From positions 10,228,001-10,292,000 of the forward strand of contig NC_088321.1 in the NCBI RefSeq assembly GCF_910592395.1: a stretch of 64,000 bases of DNA. The letters run 5' to 3'. Origin of the DNA: Lineus longissimus. Lineage: Eukaryota > Nemertea > Pilidiophora > Heteronemertea > Lineidae. Below, in pieces: positions 27,845-38,639 of the stretch (the first letter of the stretch is position 1; every line of letters starts with the position of its first letter). Under the pieces are notes generated by a model. It saw nothing but the letters and a program-made list of their open reading frames with translations. It was not told where the DNA came from and made no database searches. Made by a program: the position numbers and the translations under genes.

Positions 27845-28734
27845 TTGATTTCCTTATTGAATTATTCACGGAAAGACAACTATCTGTCACGGCTATAAAA
27901 GGGTACAAGTCCGCCATCGCTTCTACCCTCCGTGTTTTAAGCACCTGGGATCTTCGTTGGGAGGACCAAATAACCCCTCTTTTCAGAGGAATGTTATTAG
28001 AGCGTCCTAGACCGGTTCACAACACCCCTAAATGGGACCTCTCTGTTGTCCTTAAGGTGCTCATGAGGCATCCTTTTGAACCCATGTCTATTTCATCCAT
28101 GAAATATCTGACACTCAAAACGGTCTTTCTAGTAGCCTTGGCTACCGCCCAACGGAGATCAGAGCTCCATGCACTTTCTTTTAAGAAGCTGGCTTTTAGA
28201 GAGGGAGGGGAGGTTATCCTGGCTTTTATACCAGGATTTCTGGCGAAGAACCAGGGACCGGCCGCCTCTCGGCCCCCGGTTACTATTCCCTCTCTGTCAA
28301 GAACGATCTCTTATGATCTTCCTGACAGAACTTTATGTCCCGTCAGGGCCCTAAAGTTCTACATAAATAGGACAAAACCTCCCGGTATCCGCCAGGGGAG
28401 AGAGCGTTTGTTTTTGTCCTATAAGGAGGGAAATAAACGAGAGATAGCGGCCGCCACTATTTCAAGGTGGATTGTGGAGACTATTCGTCTTTCCTACAAC
28501 ACCTTGAAGACTTCCTCTGATCTTCGTGCGCTAGCTAACATCTCAGCGCACGAAGTTAGAGCACTAGCCACCTCCTGGGCTAACTACCGAGGAGTTGCTC
28601 TTCAAGAAGTCGTTTCCGCTGCATGTTGGAGTAATCACTCCACATTCTCTCGTTTCTACCTACGAGACGTTTCTTCCCTCGTAGATGGCATGCACACAAT
28701 CGGCCCGATTGTGTCTGCGGGGCATGTTGTTTGA
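27640..28734 (+). CDS. DIRS copy 2 tyrosine recombinase
   Basis: Starts within the last 200 bases of the RT frame, in another frame, and is intact to the stop at 28732-28734. SAM-like N-terminal part (STLDVYQGKWSTFTSWC) followed by the catalytic residues Arg in ATAQRRSELHAL, His and Arg in AHEVRALATSWA and Tyr in NHSTFSRFYLRD. It ends SAGHVV, close to copy 1. It would insert the circular DNA without target duplication. Confidence 0.93.
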   Translation, partial: EPWIFQVSRLELIQLHLHQRGFSDIAVKRMSAPQRGSTLDVYQGKWSTFTSWCRENGVNPISPSIYRLVDFLIELFTERQLSVTAIKGYKSAIASTLRVLSTWDLRWEDQITPLFRGMLLERPRPVHNTPKWDLSVVLKVLMRHPFEPMSISSMKYLTLKTVFLVALATAQRRSELHALSFKKLAFREGGEVILAFIPGFLAKNQGPAASRPPVTIPSLSRTISYDLPDRTLCPVRALKFYINRTKPPGIRQGRERLFLSYKEGNKREIAAATISRWIVETIRLSYNTLKTSSDLRALANISAHEVRALATSWANYRGVALQEVVSAACWSNHSTFSRFYLRDVSSLVDGMHTIGPIVSAGHVV

Positions 28735-29163
28735 TCCTGGCTAGATCAAAAAAGGGGGGGGAAGCCCGATTGAAGAGTCAAACGCGCATCTTGCGCCATT
28801 TTTGATATGCCCTATCTTCAACATCCAGGCAACCCCTAGTAGACTAGAAAGGACGCAATTTCTTATTGTTGTTTAGCAATAACTCATTCTACACCCTTCA
28901 ACATGCCTTACTTGCTCTAAGCTCTGTTGCCGGAAAGAAGATGGTTTTATTACGCAATTCTAGCGCTTTCCGGAGAATGGGTCTATTACTCTCTATAATA
29001 TGATTGTAATACCGAGATCAAAATACCGGTCCTCCGGTTCTCCCCATTTCTTTCCCCTGGCGGTCCTCCTTAGCTAATATGCCGGTGGTGCCTCCTGGAT
29101 GGAACAACAGCTCAGCCTTAGGTAAGTCCTCGTTTCCCACCTCCAATAGGTTGCTGGGATTCG

Positions 29164-29260
29164 ATGCAAAAGTGTTCCATAGGTAAGTTTGAATGACACA
29201 AAATGCCCATTTCCTTACAAGAAATGGCCATTTTGTTAGTTCATACTTACCTATGGAACA
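29164..29260. repeat. DIRS copy 2 internal complementary region
   Basis: The first part is the reverse complement of the left outer end (through GAATGACACAAAAT) and the second the reverse complement of the right outer end (GAAATGGCCATTTTGTTAG). The join marks the ends of the element exactly. Confidence 0.92.
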
Positions 29261-29308
29261 CGGCCCTCCCGCCGTCCCCACAAACGGGACATACTCTTTA
29301 TTAACGCT

Positions 29309-29520
29309 CAAGAGTAAAGACTAAATATGGCGGCATGAGATCGGCGCGATCTCGCGGGATCGGTCAGGGCGCCGCCTGGCGGCCGAGCTGTTAACTCAGT
29401 TCTCCCTTTAGAAAATTAAAGGGATACTCTTGTGTTTGAGCCCAAATGGAGTAACATGCAAAAGTGTTCCATAGGTAAGTATGAACTAACAAAATGGCCA
29501 TTTCTTGTAAGGAAATGGGC
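29309..29520. repeat. DIRS copy 2 right inverted repeat
   Basis: Reversed copy of 22968-23156 plus the extra terminal AAATGGCCATTTCTTGTAAG segment that is represented in the internal complementary region. Confidence 0.9.
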
Positions 29521-29825
29521 AATTTGACTTGATCCACAAAATTAACAAGTTAGTGCAAAATTTCACCTCCACACAATGCATTACAGTTCATGAAGTTCTG
29601 TAAATATGCATGTGCAAAATGTAAAGTTCTGCAGTTAGGCAATGTAGTCTAACAATGGCAAGTTTCTTAACTGCCAAAGCTAACAACTTGAAAAGAAGAA
29701 GTATTGATCGAAATTATTATAACTCACACAACATGTGTGAGTCTAATGGTTACATGTATGTATACAAATGTAAACAAAATTCATTTCTGGTCCATATGTC
29801 CAGGAATCTGAAAATTTTTGCGGTT

Positions 29826-29979
29826 CCCTACTAGAAATTGTTTACCCTTGGCTAAGGTACTTTAAGGTATTTGTTGGGAATTGTAGGGTAAAGGAGGCAG
29901 TAATTTGGCCGGGCCAAATTATCTCCCTCATCTTCCTTAGAATACCCTACAGATACCTTTGGGTTCTTAACACTTCAAG
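29826..29979. mobile_element. 154-bp insertion with internal hairpin in the left arm
   Basis: Absent from the right arm, where the empty site reads GCGGTTGCTCC. GGTT flanks both sides (29822-29825, 29980-29983). Ends CCCT and CAAGG are only weakly inverted; the interior forms a hairpin from GTAGGGTAA to AATACCCTAC around TTTGGCCGGGCCAAA. Its last 15 bases recur at 30052-30066. Confidence 0.65.
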
Positions 29980-30135
29980 GGTTGCTCCATAGGAATTATA
30001 GTTCCGGTATTTTCGTGATTTCGTGCACTACTACCGTCCCTCACACCCTTCTTAACACTTCAAGGAAGGATTGCACCGAAGTACTGGCAGCGTCTGGAGC
30101 AGGTTGCGGCGTTGGCGGCGACGGAGAGGGAAATA

Positions 30136-30457
30136 TCAGCGATCAGCAGATACCATCTCGCTAGTGCTCCCGCGCACAAAGACTAGATTTGGCGAGCGTA
30201 CATTCCAGTGTGCCGCAGCAGCACTCTGGAATGACCTCCCTAGTAATATTCGAAACGCGGACTCAATCACAACTTTTTAGACACTCCTGAAGACCCACCT
30301 TTTTCAACAACATTACGAACATTAGAATTGTTTATTGTTGTCAAAGACTATATACTTCTCATAGAGACTCTGTTTTTGTTAAGCGCCTTTGAACGGCCCA
30401 ATATAGGACTGATAAGGGCGCTATATAAATGTGATACATAGATAGATAGATAGATAG
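30136..30457 (+). mobile_element. 5'-truncated non-LTR retrotransposon
   Basis: Encodes a short C-terminal RT piece (TRFGERTFQCAAAALWNDLP, then SLKTHLFQ), a 3' UTR with AGGGCGCTATATAAATGTG, and a (GATA)n tail. AAATA at 30131-30135 and 30458-30462 is the target duplication. The right arm of the composite keeps the empty site with one copy of AAATA. The style of the C-terminus and tail fits L2/CR1-like elements. Confidence 0.85.
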
Positions 30458-30689
30458 AAATACAAAAAAGGGGGAAGAAAAACTTCGACACAAGACGAGA
30501 CGAAAAAGGTCAATGTTGGTCTATTTGCCCTGAAGTTTACATTTGTTTTATTGTTGGATTGATCCTTATAGAAAATAGACCAATCAAAAGTCAAATTATT
30601 GAAATGATAATCTCTTTTATTGACAATATTTCATGTTTTTTTTGGTTCTTTACGAACTCGTTCTGGTCCAAAAAAAACTTTTCTGCTAC

Positions 30690-33452
30690 ATGACGCTGAC
30701 CGTTTCGGCTACAAATGCGATGAGTGCGCAGTGTTACAACTTGCGTAAACATGCCTACAGACCCCTCCTTCCACACCCACAACCAAAGCCACACCCTACA
30801 TGTCCCAGTCACCGCCAGGCTTGTTTTTATCTCGCTGCCACGTCGGCAGCAGACACGTCCCCAGTTACGCACAACTTGGTCCTATCGTCCCCTGGTTTCA
30901 TTACACCACATCTTGACCCGGACACCATCCCACCACGAGACAAGATCTCTAGGCCCCAAACGTCTTCAAACGTACCCAGCAGCAGGATTTCATCATCAGA
31001 CGAAACAAACGATACGTATCATCCTCGACTAGACCATATTAGTACTCGGAGCCCCACACCATCTCGCAATGATCCCCCTCTCTCGTTCTAATGCATCGGA
31101 GGATCCCCAAGTTCATTTCACAGCGAATATGACACTGACTTGAAAGATTGGCAACCCACCCCAGTGATCCGCACAATGGCATCTAAGGAAGCCAATCTTA
31201 TCACTCTTGAGGTGAAGGGTAAGAAATTCAGTAGTCTTGTTGACAGTGGAGCCAGGTTGAGCCTAATTCATTACGACCCCCTCAAAACTTGGGACCCCAA
31301 TTTTGACCTCAGTTTGGCATCGCCTGGAGGGTATCACTGCGGGCAATCGCTAAACGGTCAGAACGTACCGCTCTTGGGCACCGTACCGGTAACGCTCCCA
31401 TTTTCCAATTCAGTGGTCAAGTTCGATTTTTACATATGCAGAGATTTCGGATTGCCCATAATACTTTGGGTTTACTTCCTTGAACACACTAAATCGTCGA
31501 TACGCTGGAAGAGCATGCAACTGCGAATCGGCAACGAAGACCCCATCTCTCTTCCTCGGCAGGTGAATACCATCTGTACCGGTTCTCTCATCAATGCTAA
31601 AAAGTCACTCAGTCTACCTCACACAGAATGTAATTCTTGACCCCGACTCCCAGACCAGTCTGTCAGGTACACTGGTAACGGATGTTGATCCCACGCTCAC
31701 AGGTTATGTTCGGATCACAGGTGTCCTACAGAACAAGTACGGGTACACCATTCCCACGACGCTATGCGCCCCCAGCGAAGACTGTAACATCCAGTTCCCG
31801 GTCGTCAATAAGCGAAACGTACCCCTTAGGTTATTCAGAAGTATGAAGGTCGGAGAATTCGTACCCATGCAACATCAAGTGCCACATATCTGCCCGGTTT
31901 TTACTGACATCAGTGACCACCCCGCCTGATCCACCAAAACCTGCCCCACCTGTTTTAGACTTTGACACAGACCCAGACATTAACTAAGGAGGATAACTGG
32001 AGCCCAGGACCCATACCCCCAGAGTATGTAACGGATGACTACCCCACTGTGTCCCAACATGCCTCAACCTTCACTGCAACACAAAAGGAAGAAATGATGG
32101 GATTCCTTAAAGAGAACAGGGATTGTTTTGCCGATTCTTCCGATGAGTTGACCACAACCAATCTGCTTTACCACCACAAAGATACAGACGGCTCAACGCC
32201 AATACCTAAGCCGCCGTATAAGTGTTCGATGTATCAGAGGCAAGAAATTGAAAAGCACGTAAAGATCTATTGCGACGGCAGTTGATAGAACTTCCCTCCG
32301 GCCCATGGGCCTCTCCAATTCTTGTAGTCCCCAAAAAGGACGGTACGACTCGTTTAGTGGTAGACTTTCGAGCCATCAACAAGGTCGTTGTTAAATCAGG
32401 TTATCCCCTAAAAAACGTTGATTTCCAGCATATACGAGGAATGAAAAAACCGACCACATTTTCATCTCTTGACCTCCTCCAGGGCTTCCTCTCTATTCCA
32501 GTAGAGAAAGACTCTCGTGACATACTCTCGTTTGTCTGTCACCTGGGACAGTATAGGTACACACAACTCATTCAATGCCTCCTGGCAGGCTATTTACACA
32601 AATTTTGCTGGAGTTACATAGACGATGTCCTCGCGGCAAGTCGCTTGCTTGAAGAACACATAGAACACCTCCGCTTGATCTTTGCTCATCTGCGCAAGGC
32701 CAATCTGAAGCTCAGGGCCAGTAATTGCCAGATGTTCACATCAAAGCTCGAATATCTGGGCTATATAGTAAGCGTGGATGGGCTCCAACCAACCCCACAG
32801 AAGTGTGAGATCATAGCCCGGACGGTCAAGAAAATTAGACGCTTCATTGGCATGGCATCATTCTTCAGACGTTTCATATATCAGTTTGCCAAAATATCTT
32901 GCCCGATGGTTGAGTTGACAAAGAAGGGCCGCCCCTTCCAGTGGAATGAGGATTGCGAGGCGAGCTTTAAAGCGCTCACGTCTTCTCCGGTCTTGCTCGC
33001 ATTTCCAGATTGTGAAGAGCCGTTCATTCTTCACACTGATGCGTCGAACGACGCCATTTCAGCGATATTGTCCCAGAGCGATGATGAAGGAAGAGAGTAG
33101 GTCAATTGTTACGCTGCCAGACACCTATCTGAAGTAAGACACAAACGGGGCATCAGCGACAAAGAGCTGAACGCAATATTGTTTTGCATAGAGTATTACG
33201 GTCATTACTTAGACGGGGGGGGGCACAGGCTTTTCCGAATCTGCACTGAGCATTTGGCGTGGAAGTACTTGAAGGGCATCCTGGCACCTAGGTCGGTATG
33301 CCATGATACTGGCTTCGCAGGACTAGAGGTAGTATACCGCAAGCCGCACCACATCCTACACGCGGACGCATTGTCACGCATTGATTTTGACCGTATTGAA
33401 AATGTCAACACCGACTCCCAACACCAACCATCCGGAAATGACCGAACCGACA
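30690..33452 (+). pseudogene. Ty3/gypsy retrotransposon pol fragment (protease, RT, RNase H), broken
   Basis: A Pro-rich lead with a YNLRKH word (30690-31091) is followed by an aspartic protease with LVDSGARLSLI, a connection region in two frames, an RT (ASPILVVPKKDGTTRLVVDF; SSLDLLQGFLSIPV; SYIDDVLAAS) and RNase H (FILHTDASNDAISAIL; HHILHADALSRID). The RT lacks the usual PFGL segment between the third and fourth motifs, so it has an internal deletion. Frames change at about 31600, 31940, 32280 and 33100. No integrase and no LTRs were found. It ends at the Polinton terminal repeat. Confidence 0.85.
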
Positions 33453-33586
33453 AGGTAGTTCCTAGAGATGCGTCCATCTCAGTAATAGGATAATGCCATC
33501 TACGAATATCTACGATTTGTCGTAGAAAAAAGGGCCAAAACCAAATTAATTCCAAGACAAAACCGAATAATCTTGCATGCATACTC
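33453..33586. repeat. Polinton left terminal inverted repeat
   Basis: Reversed match to 41472-41638: AGGTAGTTCCTAGAGATGCG, then ATCTACGAATATCTACGATT and ACAAAACCGAATAA. The left copy lacks a 27-bp hairpin-forming segment present in the right copy. Confidence 0.85.
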
Positions 33587-33887
33587 AAATAGCACCAAAT
33601 ATCGCTGATATCGATGTGGGATTTTACACGCTATACGTATACACCGATATAATCGAGCCACAGTTGGTCGGTGATAGTATTGTACCCTTACTCCGTGTTG
33701 TTGACTTTTCAAGGAGAAATTCAGGAAATGCTGCCGTCATTTACAAGAATCCCTACTATATGTACCAGTAATGAGGAATACGTTTGAAAATATCGTAATC
33801 AATATAAGGCGAGATGATGGTCGACGTGCGAGCTTTCGTAGAGGAAAGACAGTGGTTGTATTACATTTTAGAAAAGATGAGGTGTGA
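33577..33887 (+). pseudogene. Polinton minor capsid protein, C-terminal part, frameshifted
   Basis: The first frame (33577-33771) has FYTLYVYTDIIEPQLVGD, a hallmark of the Polinton minor capsid (penton-like) protein, and ends at a TAA. The following conserved segment (FENIVINIRRDDGRR, VVVLHFRKD) is in another frame, 33771-33887. The N-terminal half is missing because the terminal repeat directly abuts the fragment. The protein would form capsid vertices. Confidence 0.75.
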
Positions 33888-34284
33888 TTTCAAACCTGAT
33901 TTGCAGTCTTTTTGCAACTATTACCAGACACAGGCTGGTGGCGGTGTGCCCTATTACTCGGGTGTAACTACACACAGAGGCGGGGGTATTGGATCAATCT
34001 TTCAAGGATTGTTTAGAACGGCTATACCCTTTATAAAATCTATAGGTCGAAAAGTCCTACCCAGATTAGCAAGAGCCGGTGTACGTACGATTGGAGATGT
34101 TGTGGTTAATAAAATGTCAGCAAAGAAAGCCTTCATGAATAGAGCTGGAGCAGAAGTAGAGGGATTGGTCAACGGTGCTATAAAAGGCAATAAAAAGCGC
34201 AAAGCACCCAAAAAAAACATAAAGTTAAGCACGAAAAAAGACCAAGGCTTCAAGAACAATTTTAATCATGTCATTGGTGCATGA
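33877..34284 (+). CDS. Polinton pVI/pX-like basic virion protein
   Basis: Start chosen at ATG 33877 because it overlaps the stop of the minor capsid reading frame (ATGAGGTGTGA), as in compact viral gene sets; a longer frame starts at 33814. Features: YYQTQAGGG near the N-terminus, a GIGSIFQGLFRTAIPFIKS amphipathic and hydrophobic segment, and a Lys/Arg-rich C-terminus (KKRKAPKKN). Proteins of this shape in Polintons and adenoviruses bind DNA or lyse membranes during entry; the assignment is by shape and position. It overlaps the capsid gene by 17 bases. Confidence 0.6.
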   Translation: MRCDFKPDLQSFCNYYQTQAGGGVPYYSGVTTHRGGGIGSIFQGLFRTAIPFIKSIGRKVLPRLARAGVRTIGDVVVNKMSAKKAFMNRAGAEVEGLVNGAIKGNKKRKAPKKNIKLSTKKDQGFKNNFNHVIGA

Positions 34285-34786
34285 ATCATCGCAACCCGGT
34301 ACATTGAGTAATTTGGATGTGTTTAAACTTAAGACGACTCAGGTTGCCGTAGACTACATTCGAGTGGATGAACAGAGACCACTGAACCATGTTAAATCAG
34401 AAGGCCCCATCGAATTTACTATCATTCCGAGTGAAGCCGACAGTTACATTGATTTGGCGCAGGCTCAATTTTATGTCACGCTTAAAGTTGTGAAACGTGA
34501 TGACACAAACCTAACGGCTCATACAGATGAGGACAATCCAGGCTCTCCAGTGGCACCTGTAAACTTGCTACTTCACTCGTTATGGTCTCAAGTTGACGTC
34601 CATCTCAATGATCGTTTGATTACACCGAGCAGCAACAGCTATGGATACAAAGCTTACTTGGAAACATTACTGACCTATGGTCCCGATGCAAAGAAGACGC
34701 ACTTGGAACAATCAATGTTCATTAAGGATGAGGGTGGTAAACTATGGGCCGTGAAAACCGCAAAAAATCTGTACATGTTTTTGTAA
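34268..34786 (+). pseudogene. Polinton major capsid protein, N-terminal third only
   Basis: Starts ATG 34268. Contains GPIEFTIIPSEADSYIDLAQ, VNLLLHSLWSQVDVHLN and TYGPDAKKTHLEQ, the conserved first jelly-roll segment of Polinton double-jelly-roll capsid proteins, often annotated as F54H12.2-like. The usual protein is several times longer. Here the frame runs into a tandem repeat at about 34771 and stops. The rest of the gene is gone. Confidence 0.87.
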
Positions 34787-34975
34787 GCGGTCGTCGCTCG
34801 CGCAAACTTGTCTTGCATGTTTTTGTGAAAGAGGACGTCGGCGAAGGCGGTCGTATATCAAAACAGACGTTGGGTGGCGCTCGCGCAAACTTCCCTCACA
34901 TGTTTTTGTGAAAGAGGACGTCGGCGAACGCGGTCGTATAAAAAAACAGACGTTGGGTGGCGCTCGAGACAGGTC
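34771..34975. repeat. GC-rich tandem repeat, 83-bp unit
   Basis: CATGTTTTTGTGAAAGAGGA occurs at 34816 and 34899, with a shortened copy at 34774. Each unit also has GGTCGTATA and ACAGACGTTGGGTGGCGCTC. It replaces the end of the capsid gene. Confidence 0.85.
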
Positions 34976-35111
34976 ATCCTGTTTAGCGTCCAGTGGCGAC
35001 CAGTGGCGTCCAACGCGAAATAATAGGGTGTATATGGTTAAAAATGTTTTCAAGCTCCTAAAACACTTTCAATAAACAAGATTTAGAAGTTTGGTGGAGT
35101 TTGCAAACCTA

Positions 35112-35274
35112 GTTTTTGAATAATCATCACCAGAAAACGATCTTAGTATGCCAACCTGATCCCGATTCCGCTTTTTCTATAAACCCAAGGAACGGCAGCT
35201 AAAACAAACATGGCGTCCAGTACTTTTGCTGGACGCATACTAAGATCGTTTTCTGGTGATAATTATTCAAAAAC
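35112..35274. repeat. Hairpin element, 163 bp
   Basis: Arms of about 40 bases pair: GTTTTTGAATAAT, then CCAGAAAACGATCTTAGTATG, against their reverse complement ending at 35274. A smaller hairpin GCGTCCAG-CTGGACGC sits inside. Probably a small MITE between the converging Polinton genes. Confidence 0.8.
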
Positions 35275-35383
35275 AAAGATTATGCAAGTTAATACCGGTC
35301 AAGTACAAACAGGCTAAAATTGATTAAGCCGATTACAAACATTACAAAAAATAATATATGCCAGAAGAATTACGATGAAATAT

Positions 35384-38300
35384 TCAATAACCATACGGAA
35401 GTGTATGGTATGTCCCGGGGATTATTACCCGTTTGTTATAGACGATACCATACTCCTTCCGTTCATTTTTAGAATGGATTTTCATGTCCTTTCCCCTCTT
35501 GATGCGTGAGGGGTTAAGGACGGCGATACGCTGATCCCTGTTGGTAGTTACCAAATCCACCATACTCTTGAAGGTTATCTTCTGCGAAGTACGGTGGTTT
35601 AAGGTAAACCCCTTCACCTTGCAGCAGGTTTTACCTGAATTTGTACACTCGTAAGCGTAGTTCTTAGGCCCTCCTGACACGAAGGTTTTAATGGTGTCAC
35701 CATCTAGTTCATCCGTGAGGTCCCCCAGGTAATTGCCTGTGGGTGGATTCCACTGATCGGATCTATGCCTATATATCACCGAATCAGTATTGTAGTACAA
35801 GACCCTGTCTTGCAATGGCTGCAATATAGAATGTAGTTTTAAACGCGCATGCGCCGTTGTATACGCCGCTATGACTACATTGGTCTTAGATTCCTGTCTA
35901 AAAGCCCGCTCTTCAACGTAATGCACACGCACCGCGTGTTCGTTAATGACACTTATGTCTTTTACTTTTACCTCAGGGTCGGTTAGCAAGGTAAAATACC
36001 GTTCAGGATCCATAAAATACTTTATCTGCCCCATACCATCCCTTTTCTAAAAAAAAACCCACATCGAGTTAGCCATGAGTTTGGCTAAGGCTCGCCGTCC
36101 TGGATTGTAGCCTACTTCCCCGAGTTTTATGCCCTCATACTGCTCGTATTCATCACGGAACCGTTGGACATCCTCCGGTGACTGACACCAGTCGGGCAAT
36201 TTGCTACTCTCCTGTTTTAATTTGAGGAACGTGTCTATGTAGTCACTGAAGAGGTTGGTGCTTGTTTTTTCAAAGTGCCACACTTCGTATACTTCGATGA
36301 TGTGGTAACCAAGTTCGCAGGCCTTTTGTAGTTCGACGGATACCCATGTACCCACAATCGGCACAACACCAGAGCCACCTGTAATGGAATGGGTGTCAAA
36401 TTGTTGAATATCAAAAACATAATTTAGACACTGGAATAGAAGGGGTTAATGATTAGCTGAAGTAGAAAAATAGGGATTTGAAATATTAAACTGGATTCAA
36501 GCTTTAGAATAAAAATCATTTTGGGCAGGGGTTTCGTCCAACTAATGCCAGGGGGCAGCACAGAGGAGAGCTTCTGTACCAGTAGACAGTTTGACTGAGC
36601 GTGTGAAATCTGAGGGTACATTTTTAAAAATCAATATTTCTCAAAATTTCCGTGGTGAACCCTACGCAAAATTTTCAGGGTAAGTGGCCCGGATGATGTA
36701 TATTGACCCTCTAAAGCGGTTTGGTTTGAAACCCGGATTTGATATTTTTCGCTGATTTTTGAAACAACTGGAAAATGACTTAAAAAACGATACCGGTGTT
36801 GTGCCAATCGCGCGATCTTCATCTGTGTGTTCACACGATGTCTGGGCCATGGTGTCAGCACAAGTGCCACACAGAGGGAAAGCAGCTTGTTATTGGTCCG
36901 ATATGGCAGTACTGGGTGAAGCAGTTTTCGCGGGGAGCTACTTTACATTTTATCAGTCCTTCGTATTGACTGATATCGTTGTCAATGTTTTCAGTCAATA
37001 TCTTTGGATGGCCTAAGGGGTACCGACAATATTTATTGACCCAGGGATACAGAGAACAGACATCCACGCCACCTGATGCTCTCTTCCTGATCTGCTGGTT
37101 CGGCATACAAGCAGGCCGCGTTGGTACGTCCACCATAGAATGCATCTCGGGGTTCCAGTGGGGTCACGTGCCTGAGCTGCTTGACAAATTCCCTCATCGC
37201 TGTGTCATTTTTCAGCATTTGGTCATACTAACACTCCCATATGGAGATCACTCTGTAACCCTGAGCCTTGTAACACTGTTCTTTTCGCCGCCACGCTTCA
37301 TGAAGGTCACCCATGGTCGTGCTGGTTACCGGATTCCGCACAGCTTTGTCCTTGTAGCAAATTTCACAGGCATGCCAAAAACATCCTAAATATTCATAAA
37401 TGGTGTTACCATGGAAACCGTCAGCTTGGTAAGGACCGATCTGACGTTCGCCCATGTTCTCTGCATGTTGTATTTCAATACCGTCCCATTCAGCTACCCA
37501 CTTCAGCCACGCGATTGCCTTCTGAGAATAGTTGGCTTATATAGGTGGGATAACGCTTATGGTCTCTGGTTCCAAGAACTTGGTCTGTAAACAAGATTGC
37601 ATGTTGACGCGATCGTGATGCAGCTCTGAAACGGGTCGAGGTCGCAAATTTCTAAGAATAGACCTTGAAATCTAGCGCAGCATCGTCGCAGAACTTCCAC
37701 ATCGCTGCGGCAGTAGACGTAGAGTTCCTCCAGTAGATTAAAGAGCTGATTCTTCTGACCATCGTACCATTGATAGAATCTGTCCTTTGCTTGGGAGCCA
37801 TTGAATCAGGGTCGAAATGATGAGCCTCAGGAAATTGACCGTTGTAGTCCTGGGTGGTTGTGGTGCTCAGCAGATGCGGGAAGAAACCCTGCCTCACTTC
37901 GTTTTCAAGGCCAAAGGTAGCGGGCAATTGACGCAGGGCCATCGGTAGAAAGTTCAAAGAATCGATAAATTTTACACTGTTGACAGTCATGGTAAGAATT
38001 TTCATTCCGTTCATGATAATGTCCGGCAGTACGGCTCTGTCATGAAGATATTGCATCAAGAAGTAACTATCGTAACCTTTGAAATTGTGGTAAATTACGA
38101 TACTCCCTTCCTGAGCCAATACCCACTGACAGAACTTTTTACTGCACTCATCACCACTAAATTCAACTGAGTAACACTTGGCGCAGAAGTCCTTCAGCTC
38201 AAGTCCGAAACATTTTCGGCATGTTCGGTGTGCGACCACGGCATTTGCTCACTAGTGCAGGCATCTAGCATGGTTTCATAATCAAAGGTAATGTACACTT

Positions 38301-38625
38301 GCCCTTCTTCTTGCTGTGGATCCTCATTTGCCTCCTCATTCATCACCGCATCTGCCGCACCCGCCCTTTTCTTCCTTCTCGTCGACCTCCTCTTCGTTGC
38401 TGGTTTCGCCTTCTGTATGTAGCATTGGTGATCTGCTGGCACAAACTTGTTACATATGAAGCAAAGCCGTTCGCCACATCTGTGTTCATCGTCACGAATC
38501 GACTTGTCGACGACCCGCTTACATTTCAAGCATTTGTATTTTCTCTCGCAGATGGATGCATATCGATCGTCCTTGCGAAGAATTGCTTCATATTTACCAC
38601 CTTCATAAAACTTTATGGCTGCCAT
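35384..38625 (-). pseudogene. Polinton protein-primed DNA polymerase B, broken
   Basis: Read right to left: Cys-rich N-terminal part and ITFDYETM (exonuclease I) in 38194-38625; IVIYHNFKGYDSYFLM and FIDSLNFLPMALRQLP (exonuclease II/III) in 37652-38239; GFHGNTIYEYLGCFWHAC in 37228-37455; DAFYGGRTNA and the polymerase motif A VDVCSLYPWVN in 36855-37218; GTWVSVELQKA and motif B KLMANSMW in 36047-36364; motif C in 35384-36034. Damage: frame changes between these blocks, an in-frame TAG right after motif B (36047-36049) and a 446-bp insertion (36360-36805). Motif C reads YYNTDS where the family normally has DTD, so a catalytic Asp is Asn. It would have replicated the element using a protein primer. 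Confidence 0.9.
36360..36805. mobile_element. 446-bp MITE inside the Polinton polymerase gene
   Basis: Ends GGCACAACACC and, reversed, GGCACAACACC are perfect inverted repeats of 11 bases. AATC at 36356-36359 and 36806-36809 is a 4-bp target duplication. Removing the element and one AATC joins the polymerase codons in frame at a conserved segment, which proves the insertion came after the Polinton. Confidence 0.88.
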
Positions 38626-38639
38626 TTTATCTGCAAAGA

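Larger units (their letters stand above)
22968..29520 (+). mobile_element. DIRS-type tyrosine-recombinase retrotransposon, copy 2 (mostly intact)
   Basis: Same organisation as copy 1 but a different family at the DNA level. Inverted ends 22968-23156 and 29309-29520, internal complementary region 29164-29260, full-length Gag (762 codons), an RT-RNase H frame of 596 codons and an intact tyrosine recombinase. The only defect noticed is a frame change at a C run (25898-25905) near the start of the RT gene. The left boundary ATTTTGTGTC and right boundary GGAAATGGGC are defined by the junction copied in the internal complementary region. No target duplication, as expected. Confidence 0.94.
29694..30676. 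repeat. Left arm of the composite inverted repeat
   Basis: Matches 41968-43339 reversed. Carries two insertions that the right arm lacks (29826-29979 and 30136-30457). Inner boundary near GGTCCAAAAAA. Confidence 0.85.

Noticed and set aside
30690-33452. Complete Ty3/gypsy element
   Set aside because: No LTRs or integrase, the RT has an internal deletion and the frame changes several times.
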